A program made the translations under genes and the position numbers. A stretch of DNA of 64,000 bases, taken from contig NZ_CP044524.1 of the NCBI RefSeq assembly GCF_008831545.1, positions 310,001 through 374,000 of the forward strand, in the 5' to 3' direction. Origin of the DNA: Halorussus halophilus (GTDB lineage: Archaea; Halobacteriota; Halobacteria; Halobacteriales; Haladaptataceae). Positions 25,686-34,484 of the stretch are shown piece after piece (the stretch's first letter is position 1; each line of letters begins with the position of its first letter). The notes under the pieces were generated by a model. That model was not told the origin of the DNA. It searched no databases and worked only from the letters and a program-made list of their open reading frames with translations.

Positions 25686-26188
25686 CTGGCCTGAAATCCG
25701 GGTCCGGCGACGACCTCTGGGGCGAGGATAGTGCTGACGATGACGAACCAGTCGAGGAAGAAACAACCGAAGAGACTACTGAACCCGAAACTGAAGGTGA
25801 GTCTTCTACTGAGACGGACGGGCAGGAACAGGGAGACGAGGAGTCAGACTCGGCGTCGGAGGAATCTTCGTCTGCGTCTAATTCGCAGTCATCTTCGAAC
25901 GACTCGGGGAATTCAGGTTCGTCTGCGAACCAACAACATCCGTATATAGTCCGGCGTGCAGTGCAAGATAAGTCCGTGAAGTTCGAGCGGGACGAACGGT
26001 TGACGTTCTTCGTCCACGACGACGTTATCGAGGGAGAACGGGACCTGATTACGGACGTCGAATCGGAGTTGGGGCGGAACGTTCCGAAGTTCGACGTGCG
26101 CGAGGCGGTGTATCGCGCTGCACTCCGAAACCGTGACGACGTGCTCGAAGAGTTGCTGAATATGGGGTATTCCCTAGACGACTCGTAA
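25682..26188 (+). CDS. ParA partner protein, acidic tail plus C-terminal domain
   Basis: A 168-residue protein translated in a 4-base overlap with parA. Residues 1-90 are disordered and very acidic (Glu, Asp, Ser, Thr). Residues 92-168 form a compact domain beginning HPYIVRRAVQDKSVKF and containing FVHDDVIEGERDLITDVE, then FDVREAVYRAALRN, helical in appearance. Its position is that of the DNA-binding adaptor in ParAB systems, so it is a good candidate to bind the 13-bp repeats, but no HTH or ribbon-helix-helix is certain. It is unlike ParB with its nuclease-like domain. Confidence 0.75.
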   Translation: MTGLKSGSGDDLWGEDSADDDEPVEEETTEETTEPETEGESSTETDGQEQGDEESDSASEESSSASNSQSSSNDSGNSGSSANQQHPYIVRRAVQDKSVKFERDERLTFFVHDDVIEGERDLITDVESELGRNVPKFDVREAVYRAALRNRDDVLEELLNMGYSLDDS

Positions 26189-26264
26189 CTGTCCCACGCC
26201 TCGGGACGACCTCGACTGCGACGACGACTTTCTCTCCTCAGTTTCGAAGTGGTGGACTCAGCGG

Positions 26265-26795
26265 TCAATATTCAGTCACACAAGAGACGCTGACACCTTC
26301 CTTTCGTGGGGCGACTGCTTCCGTCGCTTGCGCGCGAAACACGTTTCGGTCAGTGACGAGGTAGTTGACGACGTACATTCCGGGGTCCGTGTGTCCGGAC
26401 TCGTACTCGACTGCTGGTGCGATGACGTCGAAGCGTACGACCCACCCGTCGTCGGTTCGAGTGACTTCTGTGGTGTCTTCTTGTATAGAAACGTCGATAG
26501 AGATGATTTCCTCTGCGTTCTGTCCGCTGATAACTTCGCGCGTGACGAGTGCCTTCTCGAACTGTCGGGCGAACTGGAGCGCGGTATCCCGGGTGAGTGT
26601 GTCGGGTTTCTCGGGACAGGGCGGCACGTCAATCTGTAAGTCGTCAGTCGTTGCCCGAGTCTCGGGCGGTGGAGTCTGTGTCTGTGTTTCGGCAGGCGAG
26701 GTCGTCGATTGGTTGGGTGTGGTGTTCTGTCCGAGACACCCCGTGAGAGAGATGCTTGTTCCGGCGAGTAGGTGGAGGGCGTGACGGCGATGCAT
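26265..26795 (-). CDS. putative lipoprotein, unrecognised
   Basis: A 176-residue protein with a short leader ending in lipobox LTGC at Cys19, then a Thr/Pro/Gln-rich linker to about residue 50. The remaining domain (DALQ/ARQFEKALVTREVIS..., VEYESGHTDPGMYVVNYLVTD) resembles small haloarchaeal lipoproteins with a cystatin/NTF2-like look and holds two Cys (PPCPEK and SVSCVTEY) that could pair. Function unknown. It is a single gene convergent with parA's partner. Confidence 0.75.
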   Translation of the reverse strand: MHRRHALHLLAGTSISLTGCLGQNTTPNQSTTSPAETQTQTPPPETRATTDDLQIDVPPCPEKPDTLTRDTALQFARQFEKALVTREVISGQNAEEIISIDVSIQEDTTEVTRTDDGWVVRFDVIAPAVEYESGHTDPGMYVVNYLVTDRNVFRAQATEAVAPRKEGVSVSCVTEY

Positions 26796-27302
26796 ACGCA
26801 GATATTGTTAGTCTGAGTGGATAAATCCCAGTTTGGATGAAACGGTGGTTTCACTCACCAGCTAACTGCGAGCGCAATGATATCCCGACATCTATTGAAG
26901 GACTGAAATGAATAGTTTATTTCTGTCGCGCACACTGTGCCTCTACTATGGCTCCTCGCCGAACGACCGTTATCCTCGCTGGCCTCGTCCTCCTCAGCGG
27001 TCTCTCCGTGGCGGCCGGAGAAGTTATCGACTCGCCGCCTACGATGACAGTCACGAACGAAGACGACACCACCTATCGGGTGACCGCATACACTGCAGAG
27101 AGTAGGCAGACCGCGATGCTCACGAACTTCGCAGTCACCACCAGAGATGGCGAACGGCGGGTCGCGACACTCTCCCAACTCTACTGGCCAGACGGATACC
27201 GGAACGTGACTCTCGCAGACGGTGGAATCCCAACTCGACAACTCACCGTCGAACCGGGCGATACTAAGCAAATGACCGTCGAGGAGTGGCAACCGGGTAA
27301 CG

Positions 27303-28043
27303 GGCACTGTCTAGTTAGCGCGGTTTGAGAAGTGAGCAGGTTGTGCGGTTGGTTGGAATGAAACTCGCAAACCTGCTCAGAGAGACGTTAGACACGGCTA
27401 CTCTTGAATGTTGGCAGCGGGAGCGGACGGCGACGCCCGTCAGGGCGTTCGCCGTCCGCCTCCACGCTGCCGGATGTTCGCTCAGAGAAACAGCAGCGAT
27501 TCTTGGGCTCCTCGGCGTTGATCGGACGCATGGAGCGGTCTGGAGTTGGGTACATCGGTTAGCTGACAGCGTCGGCGACCCGCCGTCGGCGACGCCGACG
27601 CGGGTCGCGGTCGATGAGACCGCTGTCAGGATCGATGGTGAGTGGTCTTGGGTGTATGCTGCAATTGACCTCGACACAAAGCTGCTGCTCGATGCTGCCG
27701 TGTTTGGACGACGAGGCACTGATCCAGCGGCTGCGTTCCTCCACGGCCTCACCCAGAAACACGATTGTTCAGAAACTGTGTTTCTAGTCGATGGCTATGG
27801 ATATCTGACTGCCCTCTCTCGATTAGAATTGAGCGGTCGGCTTGACTACACTGACCGAAACCAGATCGAAAAGTGGTTTCAGACCCTTAAGATGCGGATC
27901 GACCGCTTCCATTCGTCGTGGGTGGGCAGTCGGCGGAGCGTCCGCCAGTGGCTTGCGTCGTTCGTCCACTACTACAATGTTCAGCGACCGCACCAAGCAC
28001 TCGATGAACGCACGCCAGCTGAGGAGGAAAACTAGACAGTGCC
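27303..28043 (+). mobile_element. IS6-type insertion sequence, complete, 741 bp
   Basis: The ends are 14-bp perfect inverted repeats, GGCACTGTCTAGTT at 27303-27316 and its complement at 28030-28043. They are flanked by an 8-bp target duplication GGGTAACG at 27295-27302 and 28044-28051. One transposase gene fills the element. The length, repeat and duplication size agree with IS6. Perfect duplications and a host frame that can be repaired exactly mean a recent insertion. Confidence 0.95.
27358..28035 (+). CDS. IS6-family transposase
   Basis: A 225-residue DDE transposase. An N-terminal helix-turn-helix region (VRLHAAGCSLRETAAILGLL) precedes the catalytic core: Asp in VAVDETAVRIDGEWSWVYAA, second Asp in VFLVDGYGYLTAL and Glu in RNQIEKWFQTLKMR, followed by FHYYNVQRPHQALD-like end motifs. 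The enzyme appears intact. I use the ATG at 27358; a TTG at 27325 is possible. It moves by cointegrate formation in the family. Confidence 0.93.
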   Translation: MKLANLLRETLDTATLECWQRERTATPVRAFAVRLHAAGCSLRETAAILGLLGVDRTHGAVWSWVHRLADSVGDPPSATPTRVAVDETAVRIDGEWSWVYAAIDLDTKLLLDAAVFGRRGTDPAAAFLHGLTQKHDCSETVFLVDGYGYLTALSRLELSGRLDYTDRNQIEKWFQTLKMRIDRFHSSWVGSRRSVRQWLASFVHYYNVQRPHQALDERTPAEEEN

Positions 28044-28246
28044 GGGTAACGTTACGGTCTACATCGTCGAGGACCTCGGTGACAACGAGACCCACGTTCA
28101 CACAGACATCAAAACCTGCACTGAACGCCAGCAAGAGCATAGCCTGACACTCGAAGACGGTGGCTCAAGCGGGTTTTCGTCGTGTGCGTCCAATCTCGAC
28201 TGGTTGCTTCCGAAGTAATTGACTCAGATTGTACGACCAGACTGGC

Positions 28247-29044
28247 TCATTTCCTACGCTCTGTGTGGCGTACCAGCACGGCGAGCGAGACCGCTTGCAC
28301 AGTTCCGACGACTGCCGTGCTCAGAAACCCACCTGCGAGGGGAAGATGAGCCAACCCCCACGAGGAGAGTCCAAACACGAGACTCAGCCAGAACAGCGAC
28401 CACCCCATGCCGCGTGACTTCCGAATGCTTTCCCGGAGTGCCGTCGAAAATGGTTTCCCTGCCGCCAACAGTCCGGGCACGAGGAAGACGCGGACTACTA
28501 CGAGCGAGAAGACGACGATTGCTACCCCGCCGAGGAGTAGACTGCTGAAGTCGAGTGTCGGGTAGTCCAGCAGGTGAGGCGGAACCACCACTGCTGCGAA
28601 GAAGCCGAGGTAGCTGGCGAGCGAATCGAACTGTCGGTCAGTATTCAGGGCCCGAGTAATCGTAAGCCAACCAGCAAGCCCGACTGCTACGAAGACAATA
28701 GCTTCGAGTGCGACTGCACCGACCAAGTAGGGCGTTTGCAGGTCTACGAGCGCATCGACGTGTCTAACCGTTCGGGGCGTCCCACTCGGTACGATTGAAA
28801 ACTCGATGTTGACCGTTTGTCCGAACGAGTCGGGCGTCGCCGCCGGAATCGGGTCCCAGTTTCGGAGCCAATCGGCAACTGCGACGAGGAGGCCTGCCAC
28901 TGCGAACGGCACGACGAGAACTGGGTCGTCGCGGATACGCGTGCCCGCGGCTTTCAAGACAGGACCGGCAGTCGGCCGCCTGCTGGCACTTCGATTCGAC
29001 TGGTCGGCGTTCTGAATCCGCTCGTGATCTGGCTCGGTGGTCAC
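28247..29044 (-). CDS. polytopic membrane protein, unrecognised
   Basis: A 265-residue protein with a polar N terminus (~30 residues) and about six hydrophobic helices. The PHLLDYPTLDFSSLLLGG and ALRESIRKSRGMGWSLFW segments resemble the haloarchaeal DUF4013/glycerophosphoryl-diester-type membrane family, but I cannot assign it. It starts with GTG in a 4-base overlap (GTGA) with the stop of the propeller gene upstream, so the two are co-translated and may act together at the membrane. Confidence 0.75.
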   Translation of the reverse strand: MTTEPDHERIQNADQSNRSASRRPTAGPVLKAAGTRIRDDPVLVVPFAVAGLLVAVADWLRNWDPIPAATPDSFGQTVNIEFSIVPSGTPRTVRHVDALVDLQTPYLVGAVALEAIVFVAVGLAGWLTITRALNTDRQFDSLASYLGFFAAVVVPPHLLDYPTLDFSSLLLGGVAIVVFSLVVVRVFLVPGLLAAGKPFSTALRESIRKSRGMGWSLFWLSLVFGLSSWGLAHLPLAGGFLSTAVVGTVQAVSLAVLVRHTERRK

Positions 29045-30258
29045 GTTGCTTCCTCCAGAGCGATGACTCGCTTGCGATTGGTGGCGTAGAGGACGCCGTC
29101 ACCGACGATTGGTGTCGAGAGTGGGACTTGCGACGGCCGGTACTCGAACCGCTCTTCTCCCGTCGTCGCGTCGATGGCGACCAAGGCGTAGTTCGACCGG
29201 ACGGCGTACACAACGCCGTCGGTTACGATTGGCGACGTTTCGCCATCGAACGGTGTTGTCCAGAGTGACTCGCCGGTTGCAAGTTCGAGTGCGTGCAACG
29301 ATTCCTGCTCGTCGGCGACGAAGACAGTCCCGTTTGCGACTGCCGGTGTACTGTCGGTCACGTTCCCGCCGAGGTTCCGCTTCCAGATGGTCGAGCCATC
29401 GGTGGCATCGAGCAACCAGACCATCTCTCGGGCCTGCACGACGACACCCTGCTCGGTCGCTACGGGTGCGCTCAGTAACTGTTCGTCGAGTTCTCGTTGC
29501 CAGCGTTGCGCTCCGGTGTCGGTCCGGTAGGCAGTTGCTTGCTTCGGCCAGTTCGTGACGAAGACCACCCCGTCTTTGACCGCTGGGCGATTGAACTCGG
29601 CATTCGTCGCGTCGTCTTCGTGATGGGTTACCCGCCACTGGACGCCCCCACTATTTGCATTCAGCGCCGCGAGAGAGTTCGTCCCTGGAATTGCAGTGTA
29701 GATTGTCCCTTCGACAGTGACCGGCGGGACTGGATTTGGCGTGCTGAAAAACCCGCCCATCGGCGACTCGGGGCCCTCCCACCGCTCGGTCCCGATGGGT
29801 TCGTTCAGCAACGGTACGTCGAACCCGCCACCTGCGTTCAAGCCGAAGACGCCCGAAGACGAAGTCACCGCGAGCGTATCGGTCTGATAAACCGACGTGC
29901 TTGCACGTGCTGGAGTTGACTGATACGGCCCCTCGCGGCCGAACTGCTTGGTTCCAGTTTCGCTATCGAGTGCCAGCAGTCCATTCCCCACAGCGTAGAT
30001 GGTATTCCCTCGCCGAATCGGTTGTGCGGCCCCGACGAACCAGTCTGTCGCGTCGTGTGACCAGGCGAGTTCGACGTCGTTCTTCGGGCCTGCTGCCGTG
30101 GGATGGTGGCCGGTACCTGCGGGGTCGTACCGGGCCATCGGCCACTCGTAGGAGGGTGTAGCTTGTGATTCTGTGCTACCGGCAACCCACGTACTCCCGA
30201 GCGACCCGGCGAGAGCAACCCCGGATAGACCGAGAAATCTTCGTCTGGAGGACTTCAT
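29041..30258 (-). CDS. secreted PQQ-type beta-propeller protein
   Basis: A 405-residue protein with a twin-arginine leader (SSRRRFLGLSGVALAGSLG) but no lipobox Cys, so probably Tat-exported and soluble or anchored otherwise. Propeller blades include LDSETGTKQFGR, LNANSGGVQWRV, YRTDTGAQRWQR, LDATDGSTIWKR, LELATGESLWTT and IDATTGEERFEY, six or more. It leads a two-gene operon with the membrane protein it overlaps. No catalytic residues are obvious. Start: the ATG at 30258. Confidence 0.87.
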   Translation of the reverse strand: MKSSRRRFLGLSGVALAGSLGSTWVAGSTESQATPSYEWPMARYDPAGTGHHPTAAGPKNDVELAWSHDATDWFVGAAQPIRRGNTIYAVGNGLLALDSETGTKQFGREGPYQSTPARASTSVYQTDTLAVTSSSGVFGLNAGGGFDVPLLNEPIGTERWEGPESPMGGFFSTPNPVPPVTVEGTIYTAIPGTNSLAALNANSGGVQWRVTHHEDDATNAEFNRPAVKDGVVFVTNWPKQATAYRTDTGAQRWQRELDEQLLSAPVATEQGVVVQAREMVWLLDATDGSTIWKRNLGGNVTDSTPAVANGTVFVADEQESLHALELATGESLWTTPFDGETSPIVTDGVVYAVRSNYALVAIDATTGEERFEYRPSQVPLSTPIVGDGVLYATNRKRVIALEEAT

Positions 30259-30351
30259 CAATGGAACTGTTGCCTTGGTGTAAAAATTATTGGCGATATG
30301 AATTTTTACGTTCTGGACTGGGCAATATGGAACTCGGAGTTGTCAACACAA

Positions 30352-30360
30352 AACATATAT
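30352..30360 (+). promoter_or_regulatory. TATA-like promoter before the 30384 lipoprotein gene
   Basis: ACATATATC about 28 bases before the GTG start at 30384 fits a leaderless promoter and supports use of that GTG. Confidence 0.5.
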
Positions 30361-30383
30361 CTGTTTTTATCAATCGATAACCT

Positions 30384-31391
30384 GTGAAACGTCGCGCCCT
30401 CCTCGCGCTACTCGGAACTGCCAGTGCCGGTTGCCTCGGAAATTCCTCGCAACGAAACACGACTACCTCACAGACGACTACGACTCACGGTGCGGTCGAT
30501 ACCACGACTCAAATACCCACCGCTGAAGCGGAACGTCCTCCCTGCGGGCAGTCGTCCAAAACGCGGGCTACCACCGCTACAACCCCGCCGTCGAATCTGG
30601 AGTACGAAGTGACGCAGTTGTCAGTCTCGACGACCTACGACCGACCGTCCGTCAAGTACATCCTCGAACCAGCATCGTTCTACTCTGAAGACGCCGTCGA
30701 ACGTGAAGCGGAACGAACCGGAGAGAAGCAGACCGTGGTCCACATCTCGAAGGTCGAGTCACCCGAGGTCCGGACTGCAATCGAGACGGCGATTCAATCG
30801 GGAGCTTGGAAGTCGAACTCACTCCCGGATGGACTCGCCGACACAGTCGAGCGCGTAGACTTCTTCACCGGAGTCTCGAACGACGATACGTACACCCACA
30901 TCGGAGTGGAGTTACATCGTCTCGACCCCAACGCTCCACCGGCGGTCGAATTCGATGCGCACATTTCGGATCCGTACGTCGCGCCAGGTAGTCCGGGAGC
31001 CATCGAGTTCGAACTGCAAAACACGAGTTCCCAAAAGCAGGAAATCTTCTCCGGAACGGTGCCGCCGTTCGGAATGCTCCATGCCCACGCTGAGACCGGC
31101 GAAGAGTCTCGGTTCCTGCTCTGGCGTAATTACGAGGAAGAAGGTTGCTTTACTCGTAGAGAGGACGGATGGATGCGATGTGACATCGGGAAAATTTCTC
31201 ACTTAGAGCCATGTGAGAGCGTTTCCCGCCGTTACGAGATACTGCCGAGTTCGACCGACCATTATCCAGCGGAGACCACACCGCCGAGTACTGACGCGTA
31301 TCGAACCTCCGGGTCAGTGAGCTACAGTACCGGCGGTGGCTCACCGAGTACGGGTCTCTCCTACGAGATTTCGTTCCAACTCGAAAGATAA
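30384..31391 (+). CDS. putative lipoprotein, unrecognised
   Basis: A 335-residue protein starting at GTG, with leader MKRRALLALLGTASAGC (lipobox SAGC, Cys17), a Thr-rich linker, and a folded body. The middle (residues 70-190) is of unknown type. The part from about 200 (VAPGSPGAIEFELQNTSSQK) looks like an Ig-like/intracellular-proteinase-inhibitor-type beta domain, as found in many haloarchaeal lipoproteins. It has a Ser/Gly/Thr-rich low-complexity stretch (STGGGSPSTGL) near the C terminus. Function unknown. Confidence 0.75.
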   Translation: MKRRALLALLGTASAGCLGNSSQRNTTTSQTTTTHGAVDTTTQIPTAEAERPPCGQSSKTRATTATTPPSNLEYEVTQLSVSTTYDRPSVKYILEPASFYSEDAVEREAERTGEKQTVVHISKVESPEVRTAIETAIQSGAWKSNSLPDGLADTVERVDFFTGVSNDDTYTHIGVELHRLDPNAPPAVEFDAHISDPYVAPGSPGAIEFELQNTSSQKQEIFSGTVPPFGMLHAHAETGEESRFLLWRNYEEEGCFTRREDGWMRCDIGKISHLEPCESVSRRYEILPSSTDHYPAETTPPSTDAYRTSGSVSYSTGGGSPSTGLSYEISFQLER

Positions 31392-31424
31392 GAAACACAG
31401 GCCATCCACTGACCCACAAGGACA

Positions 31425-32384
31425 CTAAACAAGAAAGTAATTGAACGAAACTCCGACGACGATACCAATCGTCACAACAGTTCCCGCATAGATGAGCAAC
31501 AACCGGCGCTCGAATAGTTTGCTGAGTAGAACCAAATTCGGAATGCTCACACCAGCACCGCCGATGACGAACGCCAGCACGGTCCCGATAGCAATTCCCT
31601 GTTCGCTGAGAGACGCCGCAATCGGGAGCATTCCACTGAGACTAACGTAGACTGGCGCACCTGCTATCGCAGCAAACGGCACGGCCAACGGATTTTCACG
31701 ACCGAGGACAGCATGGACGAACTCGACAGGTACGACCCCATGAATGAGTGCCCCGATAGTAATCCCGAGAACCAGATACGGTAGCGTATCGACGAAAAAC
31801 GACCATGCTTCACGTCCTGCTGTCTCAACACGTTGCTTGTGTGTCTGCTCTGTGGTCGTTTCGCCACACCCACAGGAGTCAACCGTGCCACCGTCTGTTG
31901 TGACGGTCTGGGCCGCGTCGGCCGTCGTCTGGATATCCTTGACGTAGTTGGACAAGCCCAACCGACCGATGATGATTCCACCGACGATAGCGGCCGTGAA
32001 CGTGGTGACGACGTACAGGACTGTTACGTTGATTCCAAACACCCCGAGTAGGAGTACTACTGCAAGTTCGTTGACGAGCGGTGACGCAAGCAGGAACGAG
32101 AATGCGAGTCCGAGTGGCGCACCTGCCTGCAGAAGGCCGGCCAAGACGGGGATGGTAGAACACGAACAGAATGGCGTTACGGCTCCGAATCCTGCAGCGG
32201 CTACGTTCCCGAGTCCCTCGTCGAGTCCGTGGAGTTTCTGCTCGACTTTCTCTGGTGGAAGATACTCTTCGGCGAGTCCGACGAGGAACGACGCCCCGAG
32301 GAACAGTGGAACGAGGGTGAGCGACAGATGAACGAAGAAGTCCCAAGAATCGAGGAACGCACGCGGAAGTTCTGGGATACTCAT
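31425..32384 (-). CDS. permease of the ArsP/PF03773 family
   Basis: A 319-residue membrane protein with eight or so helices. The family Cys signature TPFCSCSTIPVL lies near residue 72, and a cytoplasmic loop at about 165-190 carries DSCGCGE, another possible metal/metalloid site. The second half repeats the fold (DTLPYLVLGITIGALIHG...GAPVYVSLSGMLPIA). ArsP members export organoarsenicals; the wider family is of uncertain substrate. It is the last gene of an operon with an ArsR-type repressor and a small membrane protein, which supports a metalloid or thiol-metal substrate. Confidence 0.85.
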   Translation of the reverse strand: MSIPELPRAFLDSWDFFVHLSLTLVPLFLGASFLVGLAEEYLPPEKVEQKLHGLDEGLGNVAAAGFGAVTPFCSCSTIPVLAGLLQAGAPLGLAFSFLLASPLVNELAVVLLLGVFGINVTVLYVVTTFTAAIVGGIIIGRLGLSNYVKDIQTTADAAQTVTTDGGTVDSCGCGETTTEQTHKQRVETAGREAWSFFVDTLPYLVLGITIGALIHGVVPVEFVHAVLGRENPLAVPFAAIAGAPVYVSLSGMLPIAASLSEQGIAIGTVLAFVIGGAGVSIPNLVLLSKLFERRLLLIYAGTVVTIGIVVGVSFNYFLV

Positions 32385-32414
32385 TTGGGACTCCTCCGGC
32401 AGGTCGAAACGCGG

Positions 32415-32705
32415 TTAGTTTGGGTCATTGCTGGGTAGCTGAGTGACAGTGATGCGAGTTTTCCCGGCAATCTCGAAGGCGAGTTGTTGACACTCGTAAT
32501 AACAGCGAGTCAGTCGGTGCGCTCCTCGCGCACTGAAGAAGAGTGCGATGCTCGTCGTGAGGACGACGATACCGGTTATTGGTTGGCTGAATATCCACAG
32601 TGCGATGGGAATTGCACCGACTAGCGCGTAGGTCACGAGGATGTTTTGCCAAGTTGGGTCGTCGTACTTCGGGTAGCTTCGCGGGCCGATTGGTGGTTTG
32701 GACAT
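32415..32705 (-). CDS. small membrane protein in the arsR-permease operon
   Basis: A 96-residue protein with two hydrophobic helices (about residues 22-40 and 44-60) and a C-terminal segment HRLTRCYYECQQLAFEIAGK with two Cys four apart. I do not recognise the family. It lies between the ArsR-type gene (68 bases) and the permease (30 bases) on the same strand, so it is probably part of the same regulated unit. Confidence 0.7.
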   Translation of the reverse strand: MSKPPIGPRSYPKYDDPTWQNILVTYALVGAIPIALWIFSQPITGIVVLTTSIALFFSARGAHRLTRCYYECQQLAFEIAGKTRITVTQLPSNDPN

Positions 32706-32773
32706 TCGTTAGCGAGTGTGATTGGGTTGGTCTACGTGGTCGATGCTCTGGACTGTTTGGGGGTTTGCTGGCC

Positions 32774-33151
32774 CTAAACGTCGGTATCGAGTGATCGAGT
32801 ACCGTCGAGGACGCTGAGGAGCCGTTCGGCGCGTGGTGTCGTCGAGTAGTATCGCCATCGGCCCTCTTTTCGTCGCTCGACGAGCCCGGCACTGAACAGC
32901 CGTGAGAGGGCTTGACTAACCGCTCCTTGGCTGACGCCGAGCGTCGGCTCTAATTCACAGACACAGACTCCCTCGTCGCCGTCGGCGATGAGTCGGAGTG
33001 CTTCGTATCTGGTGTCGTTACCGAGGGTTGCGAGTATCTGGACGTCTGATGCTATCTCTGATTCTGTTAGTGAATGGTTGACTGGACAGCATTCGGGTGG
33101 TTGCTGGCGTTGCGTGTCTGGTGTCTCGTTGTCTGACTTCTGCCCACTCAT
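32774..33151 (-). CDS. ArsR-family metal(loid)-responsive repressor
   Basis: A 125-residue winged-helix protein. Residues 45-110 are the ArsR fold: LATLGNDTRYEALRLIADGD, then LGVSQGAVSQALSRLFSAGL (recognition helix) and RRKEGRWRYYS (wing). Two Cys pairs, PECCPVNHSL at about 19-22 and VCVCEL at about 63-66, match the thiolate metalloid-sensing sites of haloarchaeal ArsR proteins. It opens the operon with the small membrane protein and the permease. Palindromes directly before its start are probable operators, so it likely represses itself and the permease until metalloid binds. Confidence 0.9.
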   Translation of the reverse strand: MSGQKSDNETPDTQRQQPPECCPVNHSLTESEIASDVQILATLGNDTRYEALRLIADGDEGVCVCELEPTLGVSQGAVSQALSRLFSAGLVERRKEGRWRYYSTTPRAERLLSVLDGTRSLDTDV

Positions 33152-33152
33152 T

Positions 33153-33184
33153 TTAGCACATGCTAATATTAGTGTCTTCTAATA
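33153..33184 (-). promoter_or_regulatory. two adjacent palindromic ArsR-type operators
   Basis: TTAGCA-CA-TGCTAA at 33153-33166 is a perfect 6+6 palindrome. TATTAG-TGTCTT-CTAATA at 33167-33184 follows at once, also 6+6. The first abuts the start codon of the ArsR gene, so a bound repressor would cover the transcription start of this leaderless gene. Confidence 0.75.
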
Positions 33185-33413
33185 TAAGGGTTCTGGTGCC
33201 TCCTGTAATCCCCGGTAGGGCAGGAAATCAAGCAGTATACCGCCAAGTTCCTCCCTGCGAGTGCGGAATCCGGAGGCGGAAAGTGATAGCAAATTTGTTT
33301 CTGCCAACGGAGGTGTCGGGTAGATTCGAACACGCAACTCCCACAATTGGCGAAAATATTACAAAAATCACGTTCCGCGAACCCTTTAGTGACTGTTGGG
33401 TGAAACGACGAGC

Positions 33414-34385
33414 ATGCTCGTAGCCGGAAGCGACGACGGCGTCTACCAACTTCGCGGCGTACTGGAATCTGGAAAGACCACCGCAGAGAAAGTCCTCGAT
33501 GCAGGCCGCGTCATGCGCGTCCGTCAATTTGACGCAGTAGACGGCCTATTCGTTACCTCCGAAACCGGACTCTACCACTCCCACCATGGCGACGAATGGA
33601 CGAATCTCGCGGTTCCCGAGGAGCACGTGTACGCTGTCGCGGTAGACCCAACTGGAGAGCGAGTGTACGCAGGGACCCGGCCCGCTCACCTCTACGTCTC
33701 CGACACAGTCCAACCAGTCGGTGGTGCAGTTGGTGACGATGCTGAGTGGCGGGAACTCGAAAGCTTTCAGGCGTTGCCTTCGCGGGACGAGTGGCGATTG
33801 CCGCGCCACGAGAACCTCGCACAAGTTCGGAGCCTCTGTACGCACCCCGACGCACCCGACCGTGTCGTCGCTGGCGTCGAAGTCGGTGGCGTTCATCTCA
33901 GCGACGACGGTGGCGAGCGTTGGGAAGAGCGCAGACAGGACGTTCACGACGACATCCACCATCTCCATCTCGCTGGTCCGGACGAGTTCGTCGCCGCCAC
34001 TGGCTTCGGTCTGTATCGGTCCACGGACGCTGGCCAGTCGTGGACGCGCCTCGACGATGGCGACGACCACCGCTACTTCCGCGAAGCCTTCACTCACGAC
34101 GGCGTCATCTACGCTGGCGGCGCACACGGCTCCTCCTCCACGTGGAACGAGGAGTCGGGGTATGCACTCTTCGAGTATCGAGACGGTTGCTTGCAGGCAG
34201 TCGAGTACCCCGTCCCCGACGAAGTTCCGCTCGGTTGGTGTACGGTAGATGAGAGGGTGGTGACCGCAACTCACCGAGGGACGTTGTTACGGAGGAGCGC
34301 AACTGGTTGGGAGCGAGTCGGGACAGTCCCGACGCCCGGAGAAGTTGGCGGTCGGTATCTTCCTCTCAGTTGGTTCGAGACGTAA
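33414..34385 (+). CDS. BNR/sialidase-type beta-propeller protein, cytoplasmic
   Basis: A 323-residue protein without a signal peptide. It shows BNR-type Asp-box repeats (SDDGGERWEER, STDAGQSWTRL) and blades beginning VLVAGSDDGVYQL, FVTSETGLYHS and VYAGTRPAHLYVS. The fold is a seven-bladed propeller of the kind annotated as WD40/YVTN/BNR-like in haloarchaea. No sialidase catalytic triad was seen. Start: ATG at 33414, with a CCTTTAGTG element about 28 bases upstream. Function unknown. Confidence 0.85.
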   Translation: MLVAGSDDGVYQLRGVLESGKTTAEKVLDAGRVMRVRQFDAVDGLFVTSETGLYHSHHGDEWTNLAVPEEHVYAVAVDPTGERVYAGTRPAHLYVSDTVQPVGGAVGDDAEWRELESFQALPSRDEWRLPRHENLAQVRSLCTHPDAPDRVVAGVEVGGVHLSDDGGERWEERRQDVHDDIHHLHLAGPDEFVAATGFGLYRSTDAGQSWTRLDDGDDHRYFREAFTHDGVIYAGGAHGSSSTWNEESGYALFEYRDGCLQAVEYPVPDEVPLGWCTVDERVVTATHRGTLLRRSATGWERVGTVPTPGEVGGRYLPLSWFET

Positions 34386-34484
34386 CCCCGATTTTTATCG
34401 ACTCGTGGGGTTCACAGCGGTATTTCCACGCGACGAGAATCACGGGTGTAGTATATACTCTCTACGCACCCAGAATCGAACGTA

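Larger units (their letters stand above)
26948..28218 (+). pseudogene. secreted protein gene split by an IS6-type element
   Basis: The first part, 26948-27302, encodes a signal peptide (VILAGLVLLSGLSVAAG) and a beta-rich domain. Removing the element with one copy of its duplicated 8 bases joins 27302 to 28052 in frame (…EWQPGNVTVYIVEDLGDN…) and restores 173 codons, ending at TAA 28216-28218. Two Cys (IKTCTER, SSCASN) would be in the second half. The repaired gene has no recognised family. A TATA-like AGTTTATTTC lies about 29 bases before the ATG. With the insert, translation ends soon after the junction, so the gene is inactive. Confidence 0.88.

Noticed and set aside
24789..26188. toxin-antitoxin or defence cassette
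   Set aside because: ParA-type ATPase plus acidic partner with a repeat array fits partition better; no toxin fold is visible.
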